DNA of 43,801 bases from Planctomycetota bacterium (GTDB lineage Bacteria; Planctomycetota; UBA8742; UBA2392): the NCBI GenBank assembly GCA_020425695.1, contig JAGQRE010000015.1, forward strand, positions 1-43,801. Direction: 5' to 3'. Position 1 is the stretch's first letter. Every line of letters starts with the position of its first letter. The notes under the pieces are model-generated. The model had not been told where the DNA came from and did no database searches. It was given only the letters and a program-made list of their open reading frames with translations. A program made the translations under genes and the position numbers. Positions 1 through 6,663 of this stretch are shown piece by piece.

Positions 1-770
1 GGAGTTTCTTCGCCAGTCTTTTCGGTGGCTTCCTTTTCAGCCCCATCGTCTGCACCGGCTTCTTGCCAGGTCTCAGTCCAGAGCATCAGAGGTTCCGCGT
101 CGTAGCCGAAGCTTTGTAACTTCTGCTCGAATTCGTCGCCTGCTGTGGTCTTGGCGATACGGTCGAACCAGCCGTTTTCAACGACCCAGATCTTTGTGGT
201 CATGTCGTCGAATTCATGGGTGTAGAGACGCCCTTTCCACGTCGTGCCTGCCAACTCCAGCGCTTCGAATGGCTGGCCTTCGTCATTGGGTGTGTCATCC
301 TCGGCTTCAGTGTCAGGCGCTGCAACCGCAGGCATCTTGGCGATCTGAATGACCTGGGGCTTTCCGCCGGGCTTTCCGATCCAGGCCTTGGTAACCGAGG
401 GGGCTCCCCTTTCAGGCTTGAGGTCAACGCGATAGCCCAGCACGTAGTCAGACTTGAACATCTCCGCGGACATGCTCACGCGTTGCTCAAGCAACGCTAC
501 GTCGCCGTCGATACGGGACACCTGCCAGCGGTTGGTAGTCTTGATGTCGAAGCTGTCGCTGCCGACTTCCCAATACTGGCCGGGCTTGGGGTCTTCGTGG
601 ATTGCGACAGCGTACGGTGCGAGCGACTTGCCGTCAGTGTACGACTTGATGGTTGTGTCAGTTGTGTCCACCTGCGGCAGATCGGGATCGTCCGGAGCGT
701 CCTGAGCAACAACGCTTGCGTGACCAACCACAACCAGCACAAGGCACATGACTGACGCGAATGCTCTCAT
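1..770 (-). CDS. Secreted protein of unknown function, C-terminus beyond the window
   Basis: The reading frame opens with ATG at 768-770 and stays open to base 1, so the C-terminus is missing. The first ~22 residues form a signal peptide (MRAF, then a Val/Leu-rich stretch, then SVVA before QDAPDD). The mature part is clearly paralogous to the lipoprotein encoded just upstream at 891-1613. Shared segments in the same order are DPKPGQYWE, TNRWQV, DGD, SDYV, VTKAWIGKPG, a loop, and WVVENGWF...FGYDAEPLMLW. This copy has no lipobox cysteine and continues past the point where its paralogue stops, with an acidic Glu/Asp/Lys-rich tail. An exported, probably periplasmic, protein is inferred. No enzymatic motif is visible and I do not recognise the family. 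A terminator at 841-866 separates the two genes, so they are probably transcribed separately or only weakly linked. Confidence 0.82.
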   Translation of the reverse strand, partial: MRAFASVMCLVLVVVGHASVVAQDAPDDPDLPQVDTTDTTIKSYTDGKSLAPYAVAIHEDPKPGQYWEVGSDSFDIKTTNRWQVSRIDGDVALLEQRVSMSAEMFKSDYVLGYRVDLKPERGAPSVTKAWIGKPGGKPQVIQIAKMPAVAAPDTEAEDDTPNDEGQPFEALELAGTTWKGRLYTHEFDDMTTKIWVVENGWFDRIAKTTAGDEFEQKLQSFGYDAEPLMLWTETWQEAGADDGAEKEATEKTGEET

Positions 771-840
771 CGTGAACACCATTCTGGGACTGGACTCGAC
801 CCGCATACTAGCCAGAAGCACAACTACGAAACCAAATGAA

Positions 841-866
841 AACCGGCGCGGTTACCCGCGCCGGTT
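841..866 (-). terminator. Rho-independent terminator of the 891-1613 lipoprotein gene
   Basis: Perfect 11-bp inverted repeat (AACCGGCGCGG at 841-851, CCGCGCCGGTT at 856-866) with a 4-nt loop. Read on the minus strand it is followed by TTTTCATTT. It lies 25 bp beyond the lipoprotein stop codon. That stop codon itself sits in a smaller stem (GGGAATA/TATTCCC, 881-898). Confidence 0.8.
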
Positions 867-890
867 CTCAAAGCTTTATTGGGAATAGAC

Positions 891-1613
891 TTATTCCCAA
901 GCGAGCAGCGGCTCGGCGTCGTCGCCGAACGCGGTGAGCTCGTTGACGTAGTCGCCAGACTGCATCTTGATCATGCCGCCAAACCAACCGTTGTCAGCAA
1001 CCCAGGTCTTGCTCTCGGTGCCGTTCATGGTCGTGGTGGTGACAGTACCCTGCCAGCTGCCGCCAGCCATTTCGAGGTCGAAGTCTTCGGTGGTGCTTTC
1101 GACTTCAGGAGCGCAGCCGCCACAGGTGGCTTCCGGCTTTTCCATGATTTCGATTTCGGCACCCTTTTCGCCCGGCTTACCAATCCAGGCCTTGGTGACG
1201 TTGACAGCGCCCGGCTCGGTGACCGTGAGGTCAACCTGGTAGGCGATGACGTAGTCCGAAACCATGTATTCTGAGTCCATCTTGGACTGGTTTTCGACGA
1301 TCGCGGTGTCGCCGTCAACTGCTGCAACCTGCCAGCGGTTGGTCATAACCATGCCGCTCATTTCACTGCTGGTTTCCCAGTACTGGCCAGCGGCCGGGTC
1401 GGCGTGAAGCTGAACCCAGTACATGGCCTTCATGGTGCCGTTGGCGTACATGTCGATGGTTGACTGGCTGTTGTCCATCTTGCTGGAACCGCCGTCGCCA
1501 CCGCCACACTCACCGCCACCACATTCGCTGCCGTCGTCACTGCCTGGCGTGCCGCCACAAGCGGCCATGGCCATCACACCGACAAACATAAGAAACACGA
1601 AAACCTTCTTCAT
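891..1613 (-). CDS. Putative lipoprotein, paralogue of the adjacent secreted protein
   Basis: 240 residues. The N-terminus MKKVFVFLMFVGVMAMAAC is a lipoprotein signal peptide, with the modified cysteine at residue 19. A Gly/Cys-rich linker follows (ECGGGECGGGDGG), then a globular domain paralogous to the product of 1-770. A second cysteine cluster (CGGCAPE, near residue 165) is absent from the paralogue. The start has a good ribosome binding site, AGGAG 9 nt upstream of the ATG. Outer-membrane or periplasmic anchoring is expected from the lipobox. The function is unknown and the domain matches nothing I can name. The paired secreted and lipid-anchored copies suggest a recent duplication with different localisation. 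The 160-bp gap to the divergent gene at 1774 must hold its promoter, but no convincing -35/-10 pair stands out. Confidence 0.85.
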   Translation of the reverse strand: MKKVFVFLMFVGVMAMAACGGTPGSDDGSECGGGECGGGDGGSSKMDNSQSTIDMYANGTMKAMYWVQLHADPAAGQYWETSSEMSGMVMTNRWQVAAVDGDTAIVENQSKMDSEYMVSDYVIAYQVDLTVTEPGAVNVTKAWIGKPGEKGAEIEIMEKPEATCGGCAPEVESTTEDFDLEMAGGSWQGTVTTTTMNGTESKTWVADNGWFGGMIKMQSGDYVNELTAFGDDAEPLLAWE

Positions 1614-1773
1614 AATCTACACTCCTGAAGATATTGGAATGATTCTTGAGCGACTATGCTCCCCCATATTGAGGTTGAGAAGTCTATGGCCCCACTCAAC
1701 CAAAGGCAATAGCCAAACTGTACGAAACTGACAGAATTGTGACGTCGAGATTTCCCACCTAGCGATTACTAAC

Positions 1774-2820
1774 ATGCCGCTACCTAAGCACTTACGCCTA
1801 GATGCAAGATACAACGACGATTCGCGTGCCGGATTCATGTGGTTGTCCTCGCCGGGCTCGGCTGCCTTGTCTTTACTGCGCCTTCACGTGCCGGAAGCGC
1901 ACCAAGTGTTCGGCGGCGTTCTCCAGACAGTCACTGACATACCTCAACGGGTCTGGCTGAAAAATGCCGCGGGCGAAGTCATCGATGAAGCCATGAGCTG
2001 CCGCGAAGGCAACGCGTTCCTCATCACCTGCCACGGGGGACCCGGCGTAAGACTTGCCGTTGAGGAGGAACTGGCACAGGCAGGGCTGAGCCAAACTGCC
2101 GCAAACCTCTATGGGGAATGCACTTTCGTCAGCCGGACCCTTACGCTTCTTCAACTAGCCCGTGGTCCTGCGGCGGTCCGCATGGTGCTTGAAGCGGCAA
2201 AAGAGACTGAGAGCCTGCGCAATCTGCTCTCCAGCCCTGAGCAAATCCGTCCCCAATTGGCTGAATCCGAGAGTTTTCGATACCTGTTCAGCCCACCCAG
2301 AATTCAACTATGGGGCCCCGTGAATGCCGGCAAGTCCAGCCTGCTGAACAAATTGTGCGGGCAGCCCCTGGCCGCTGTCGGGGATGAACCCGGGCTGACG
2401 CGTGACGTGATCGAAGGGCGTCTCGAACACCAAGGCTTTGAACTTCGGCTCTTTGACGCCCCGGGCCACTGGGTCGGAGGCGTGGGGGTAGATGCGGAGG
2501 CTCAGGCCCTAGCCAGAGAATGGCGAGGAGAAGCCGACCTGGTGCTGGAACTCACGCCCCCGGGCGCTGCGCCGGAGCTTCCAAATTCGCTCGTCGTGGC
2601 CAGCCGGGCCGACGCAGCCGGCGCTGACGGCGTAAGCACACAACGCCCAGAGACTCTTGAAGCGCTCAAATCTCGGCTGGTAGAGCACTTCTTCGGGCGA
2701 CTGGCCGCGTTACCGCCTTCTCGTCGCTTCCTGCTGCACCCAGACCTGCGCAACAATCTTGAGAGGCTTGGTGAAGAGCGCCTGAATGCCGACCAATTCC
2801 GGCGGTACTGGCTCGATTAG
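1774..2820 (+). CDS. MnmE/TrmE-like GTPase, truncated and degenerate
   Basis: 348 residues. Residues 17-130 resemble the N-terminal folate-binding domain of MnmE, including a CHGGPGV segment at 86-92 that matches the MnmE HGG signature. The G domain follows: P-loop GPVNAGKS at 181-188, GLTRD at 207-211 in place of GTTRD, and DAPG at 228-231 in place of DTAG. The G4 position reads SRAD at 277-280 instead of NKxD. Genuine MnmE (about 450 residues) modifies wobble uridines with MnmG and ends in a helical domain with a catalytic cysteine (C-[IVL]-G-K). This protein ends at RRYWLD, lacks that motif and is about 100 residues short. GTP binding is therefore likely, but the tRNA-modifying chemistry is doubtful. 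No Shine-Dalgarno sequence is seen; the start fits because the folate-domain similarity begins about 12-17 residues in. pyrR follows within 60 bp, probably co-transcribed. Confidence 0.8.
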   Translation: MPLPKHLRLDARYNDDSRAGFMWLSSPGSAALSLLRLHVPEAHQVFGGVLQTVTDIPQRVWLKNAAGEVIDEAMSCREGNAFLITCHGGPGVRLAVEEELAQAGLSQTAANLYGECTFVSRTLTLLQLARGPAAVRMVLEAAKETESLRNLLSSPEQIRPQLAESESFRYLFSPPRIQLWGPVNAGKSSLLNKLCGQPLAAVGDEPGLTRDVIEGRLEHQGFELRLFDAPGHWVGGVGVDAEAQALAREWRGEADLVLELTPPGAAPELPNSLVVASRADAAGADGVSTQRPETLEALKSRLVEHFFGRLAALPPSRRFLLHPDLRNNLERLGEERLNADQFRRYWLD

Positions 2821-2876
2821 GCTTGCGCGGGCCAGCGCCGAAATCCACACTTTTGCCCTTTCCGGCAGGAGTAGTG

Positions 2877-3401
2877 GTGGCTGACAGGTTCCTACACAAG
2901 GGCAAACTAATCCAGGACGAACTTCAGCGTCTGGCAGGCGAGATTGTGTCCGGGGACGGTGCTTCGCCTGTGCTCGTTGGAATTCACACAAATGGCGTTC
3001 CAATCGCTAGGCGCCTGGGGCATGCAATTGCATCCGCCGGGCACGCCGAGCCCGCCATCGGCGCGATCGACATCACACTGTACCGAGATGACTTGGCTGG
3101 AAGGGCGTTGCCACAGGTCCACGGAAGCGACATTCCAATTGACCTGGAAGGGCGTCGGGTTGTGCTTGTGGACGACGTGCTGTTCACCGGACGCACGATT
3201 CGGGCTGCGCTGGCTGTTCTGACAGACTTTGGGCGACCGGAACGCATTGAGCTTTGCGTGCTCGTCGATCGAGGCCATCGTGAACTCCCCATTTGCCCCG
3301 ATTTTGTGGGTCTGACGATTAAGACGGAACGTACAGACCATGTCGCCGTGACGCTGACCGAATCAGGGGCCGGCGAGGATGCAGTCGTTTTACGAAACTA
3401 G
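2877..3401 (+). CDS. pyrR: PyrR: pyrimidine operon regulator / uracil phosphoribosyltransferase family
   Basis: About 174 residues, the usual PyrR length. The phosphoribosyltransferase signature VVLVDDVLFTGRT is present. Typical PyrR segments precede and follow it: VLVGIHTNGVPIARRL, IDITLYRDDL, and LVDRGHRELPI. In other bacteria PyrR converts uracil and PRPP to UMP and/or binds pyr mRNA to control attenuation. No pyr gene and no PyrR-binding leader is visible here, so which role applies is unknown. I prefer the GTG at 2877 because AGGAG (2867-2871) lies 5 nt upstream and the protein then begins as PyrR proteins do. A TTG at 2823, 2 bp after the preceding stop, would add 18 residues. The gene sits between the MnmE-like GTPase and a haem-protein gene 32 bp downstream. 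Confidence 0.9.
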   Translation: MADRFLHKGKLIQDELQRLAGEIVSGDGASPVLVGIHTNGVPIARRLGHAIASAGHAEPAIGAIDITLYRDDLAGRALPQVHGSDIPIDLEGRRVVLVDDVLFTGRTIRAALAVLTDFGRPERIELCVLVDRGHRELPICPDFVGLTIKTERTDHVAVTLTESGAGEDAVVLRN

Positions 3402-3433
3402 ACGCCCACTCTTGGGCATTTGAGGAATCAAAC

Positions 3434-4393
3434 ATGTTCAGAATAGTCAGCGTGTTGAGCTTGCTTGCCGCGATCGTTACGGCCACCGTTGCGATCCTTG
3501 CCCAGGACAACCAGGACCCGCCGGCTCGACAGAGTCTTGAACTTACCGTGAACAAAGTGGAAGCCATCAAAGAGTTGAAGGCGGAACTCAACGACACTTG
3601 GAAAGGCCTGCCGGCTTTGACCTTCCCAACGCGCAAAGACCCGAAGACGTTCGGTCCGGACGTCGAGTTGCGCGCCCTGCATGACGGCGAGAGCATCTAC
3701 ATCATGGCTCGCTGGAAAGACGACACCAAGTCCACAACCAAGAAAGCGTGGGAGTGGAAAGAGGGTAAGTGGACGAAGTCCGAAGGCGATGAGGACCGGA
3801 TCGCGATTGCCATCAACGGGACAGCCAAAGACTTCGAGACAAAGGGTTGTGCGGTGCTTTGCCACTACGGCGATATGGGCACAGCCAGCGAGCAGGAACA
3901 CGCTGACCTCTGGCATTGGAAAGCCGCGCGCGGCGGACTAAATGGCTTCGCAGACGACCAGAACTTCAGCCAGGAACCCGAGGGTCGCAAAGACGACGAA
4001 GGAAAATCAGCGTACGCAACCAACGCCAACGATGACGGCGACGCACCCAAGTGGGTTTGGAAGGATGACGCCGACAAGACGTCCAGCTTCACCGAAGATA
4101 CTTCAACTGACCTGCCGGAAGAGTTCAAACCGGAAGGCAACTACAGCGTCCCCAGCTACCGCCTGAGAACACCGGAAGGCAGCCGCGGGGATATCGAAAC
4201 CGCAGCCGAGTACAAAGACGGTTGGTGGACCGTCGTCTTCAAGCGCAAGCTGGATACCGGGCACTCCGACGACGCAGCGTTCAAGGCTGGCGAGGATACC
4301 CACATCGCCATCGCTGTCTTCGATAACACAGGCGCGAAGACCGGCAAGGAGCACGCGAAGTCCGGGGCGATCAAGCTGAAGCTGAATCCCTAG
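3434..4393 (+). CDS. Secreted haem protein, ethylbenzene dehydrogenase (EB_dh) type domain
   Basis: 319 residues with an N-terminal signal peptide (hydrophobic to about residue 22, then AQDNQ). The body resembles the haem-binding domain of the gamma subunits of ethylbenzene and related molybdenum dehydrogenases. Seen in sequence: a beta-rich start (LRALHDGESIYIMARWKD), the DLWHWKAAR segment at 158-166 that is typical of the family, and a Trp-rich end (DGWWTVVFKRKL). Residues 139-144 read CAVLCH, two cysteines with three residues between them and then His. This looks like a non-canonical c-type haem site (CX3CH), possibly with the nearby M148 as a ligand. Export and electron transfer are inferred. 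No molybdenum catalytic subunit is nearby. GAGG lies 8 nt before the ATG. The last 23 bp overlap the convergent gene at 4371. Confidence 0.8.
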   Translation: MFRIVSVLSLLAAIVTATVAILAQDNQDPPARQSLELTVNKVEAIKELKAELNDTWKGLPALTFPTRKDPKTFGPDVELRALHDGESIYIMARWKDDTKSTTKKAWEWKEGKWTKSEGDEDRIAIAINGTAKDFETKGCAVLCHYGDMGTASEQEHADLWHWKAARGGLNGFADDQNFSQEPEGRKDDEGKSAYATNANDDGDAPKWVWKDDADKTSSFTEDTSTDLPEEFKPEGNYSVPSYRLRTPEGSRGDIETAAEYKDGWWTVVFKRKLDTGHSDDAAFKAGEDTHIAIAVFDNTGAKTGKEHAKSGAIKLKLNP

Positions 4394-4868
4394 GATTGGC
4401 AGGAGGACCCGGCTTCCAAGGCGACCCTCGTTTTAACGTACATGTCATCCTCGGCGTGGCTTCACTCGAGAATGGCTGGTCGGGCGTTCGCCAAAAAGCT
4501 GTAAACAGTAGCTGGTCTGGAGCTTCTTCGACGAACGTCACGGATATTCGGTTGCCGGTCTGTGAATCTCCGCTCAGGGCCATGACGCCGGCGTCATCGG
4601 GCATCAGTTCCAGAATCAGTGGCCCGTGAATGGTGGAGAAGCCCAGCGCCCGAAGCATGCCGGACGGCGCGCGCGCTAAAACGGAGTGAACGCCGTGGAA
4701 CAGCACGTTGACATCGGGGTCCCAGGCCTCAAAGTGCATCTCGAGCCCGTTACCGTCCATCGCAAACTCAAACGTTGATCGAATCAGTGTCGGCTGCCCG
4801 GCCTGTGTCTCGCCGATGCCGGTCCACACGCCTACCCAGCCAAGATAATCTGAAACCGTCGCGTTCAC
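4371..4868 (-). CDS. Small lipocalin-like protein, copy 2
   Basis: 165 residues, no signal peptide. It begins with YLGWVGVWTGIGE, followed by alternating short hydrophobic strands. This pattern fits an eight- to ten-strand barrel such as DUF1579-type or nitrobindin-like lipocalins. The family assignment is tentative, resting on the Trp-Gly-Trp-type start and strand pattern. It is paralogous to the product of 4865-5329: WVGVWTG against WLGTWRG, and the MALSGDSQTGNRISVTF region against LSVSGGLSGNEILDVAM. The GTG start overlaps the upstream stop by 4 nt (GTGA), so translational coupling is expected. The Pro-rich tail (PWKPGPPANPRDS) overlaps the 3' end of the convergent haem-protein gene. The biochemical role is unknown. 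Confidence 0.72.
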   Translation of the reverse strand: MNATVSDYLGWVGVWTGIGETQAGQPTLIRSTFEFAMDGNGLEMHFEAWDPDVNVLFHGVHSVLARAPSGMLRALGFSTIHGPLILELMPDDAGVMALSGDSQTGNRISVTFVEEAPDQLLFTAFWRTPDQPFSSEATPRMTCTLKRGSPWKPGPPANPRDSASA

Positions 4869-5329
4869 GGGTTCTCCGGCATGGTGAGTCCAATACGCTT
4901 CATCACCGCGTAGGTCCGGGGTCTGTCGTCATGACCGCTGTAACCTTCGCGGCGATGGCTGCTGACGGTGAACTCATCCCCCACGACGCTCATCGCAACG
5001 TCCAGAATTTCGTTGCCCGAGAGTCCGCCGGAAACCGACAGGACACCAGGGTCATCGGGGGATTCCTTCAATACGGCAAATCCCAGTTCACTGCTGTACA
5101 TGTTGTTGACGACTTGACCACTTGCATCAAGTGACAGATACCCCCACCCCCGGTTGAGCGGACGACCATCCTCGGAACTGATAAACGACGTTTCGACCTG
5201 AATCGCTTCGCCGCTGAAGATCGAGGACAGCTTGAATTGCATGATGCCCGAACGTCCGTCGGTGAACTCAATGCGCCCCCGCCAGGTACCCAGCCAGGTC
5301 CGAAATCGACGAATCAACCGCGTCTCCAT
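4865..5329 (-). CDS. Small lipocalin-like protein, copy 1
   Basis: 154 residues, cytoplasmic by appearance. It starts METRLIRRFRTWLGTWRGRIEFTDG and continues with a run of short beta strands to residue ~140. It is the first gene of a two-gene unit with its paralogue at 4371, joined by a GTGA stop/start overlap. As with its partner, the fold resembles a small ligand-binding barrel of the DUF1579 or nitrobindin kind, but no haem-ligating His motif can be pointed to. Two adjacent paralogues translated in tandem may pair in a heterodimer; this is an inference. No strong ribosome binding site precedes the ATG. The 133-bp gap to purM holds both divergent promoters; a TACAAT at 5434-5439 is a weak -10 candidate for purM. 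Confidence 0.72.
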   Translation of the reverse strand: METRLIRRFRTWLGTWRGRIEFTDGRSGIMQFKLSSIFSGEAIQVETSFISSEDGRPLNRGWGYLSLDASGQVVNNMYSSELGFAVLKESPDDPGVLSVSGGLSGNEILDVAMSVVGDEFTVSSHRREGYSGHDDRPRTYAVMKRIGLTMPENP

Positions 5330-5462
5330 GCGCTCAGATTAGTATGGGGCGTTGCCCTAACAATGATAATTGGCCAGTTAGCGTGATTGCCGGACAGCCA
5401 TTTTCCACAACTCGCGCCGGGCTGATTCGTAGCTACAATTCCGCCTTTCGTGCGGGATTGTT

Positions 5463-6611
5463 ATGGCCGGAAGCTCAAACAAAGAGAGACCTGCAAAACG
5501 GGCTGCAAAGAAGCCCCCCGCCAAACAAAAGGCGTCAAAAGGGCTGACCTATGCTGACGCCGGTGTGAATTTTGCGACTCACGAAAGGCTGGTCGGCCAA
5601 ATCTTCAAGCGCATACGCAGCACCTATAGCCCGCGTGTCATGGAAGTCGAGAACGGCTTTGGTGGACTGTTCAGCCTCGACCACGACACGGCCCTTTTCA
5701 AGCGTAACTACCGTCGCCCGGTGCTCGTCGCGTGCACCGATGGCGTTGGCACGAAACTGAAACTCGCGTTCGAAATGGGCAAGCACGACACAGTCGGCAT
5801 CGACTGCGTTGCCATGAGCATCAACGACATGCTGTGCATGGGCGCCGAGCCGCTGTTTTTTCTGGATTACATTGCGACCGGCAAGAAAGACCTCGACGTC
5901 ATCATGCCGCTGGTCGGCGGCGTTGCCGAAGGCTGCAAGCAATCAGCCTGCACATTGCTGGGTGGCGAGACGGCCGAGATGCCGGACTTCTACCCAGCTG
6001 GCGAGTATGACATTGCAGGCTTCGCTGTCGGCGTTGTCGAAAAGAACAAGATCATTAAGGGCGATGACATTAAACCGGGCGACGTTGTGCTTGGCATTGA
6101 AAGTTCCGGTCTTCATAGCAACGGATTCAGCCTAGTTCGCAAGATCATAAAGAAGAAGCGCTGGAAGCTCAGCCAGAAGTTCGACGACCTCAACCAGCCG
6201 CTTGGCCTTGAACTGCTGACGCCGACGCAGATCTATGCACAGCCAGTGGGCGCGGTGCTTAACGCCTATAAGCGCAAACGAATTGTTGAAGGGCTCGCCA
6301 ACATTACAGGCGGCGGTTTCTTTGAGAACATCCCGCGCGTACTGCCGGACACCTGCGAAGCTGTCATTGACACGTCAAGCTGGGAAGTCCCGCCAATCTT
6401 CAAGCTGCTTCAACACGGCGGCAACGTAGACCGCGATGAGATGTATCGCGTGTTCAACATGGGCATCGGCATGGTCGCCATCTGCAGCCCCTACCATGTA
6501 GACGCCGTCGCTGACAAGCTTGAGAAGCACAAAGTAAAAGGCATGCCGGCGCTGAAGACCCACGTCATCGGGCACATCAGAACCGGCAAACGCCGCGTAG
6601 TCCTTGAGTAA
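5463..6611 (+). CDS. purM: Phosphoribosylformylglycinamidine cyclo-ligase (AIR synthetase)
   Basis: 382 residues. PurM closes the imidazole ring of FGAM with ATP to give AIR, the fifth step of purine biosynthesis. The core from residue ~29 is canonical: LTYADAGV, the ATP and metal region LVACTDGVGTKLKLAFE, CVAMSINDMLCMGAEPLFFLDY, GGETAEMPDFY, SSGLHSNGFSLVR, and ITGGGFFENIPRVLP. The first ~28 residues are a Lys/Ala/Pro-rich extension that most PurM proteins lack, which explains the length (about 345 is usual). It may be disordered, or the true start may lie further in, though no better-placed start is obvious. No other pur gene lies in the window, so the gene stands alone as is common where pathway genes are scattered. 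Confidence 0.96.
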   Translation: MAGSSNKERPAKRAAKKPPAKQKASKGLTYADAGVNFATHERLVGQIFKRIRSTYSPRVMEVENGFGGLFSLDHDTALFKRNYRRPVLVACTDGVGTKLKLAFEMGKHDTVGIDCVAMSINDMLCMGAEPLFFLDYIATGKKDLDVIMPLVGGVAEGCKQSACTLLGGETAEMPDFYPAGEYDIAGFAVGVVEKNKIIKGDDIKPGDVVLGIESSGLHSNGFSLVRKIIKKKRWKLSQKFDDLNQPLGLELLTPTQIYAQPVGAVLNAYKRKRIVEGLANITGGGFFENIPRVLPDTCEAVIDTSSWEVPPIFKLLQHGGNVDRDEMYRVFNMGIGMVAICSPYHVDAVADKLEKHKVKGMPALKTHVIGHIRTGKRRVVLE

Positions 6612-6663
6612 GCTCTCAGCATTGCGATAATGAGAACCCCGGGGCACCCCTAGGAGCCCGACG

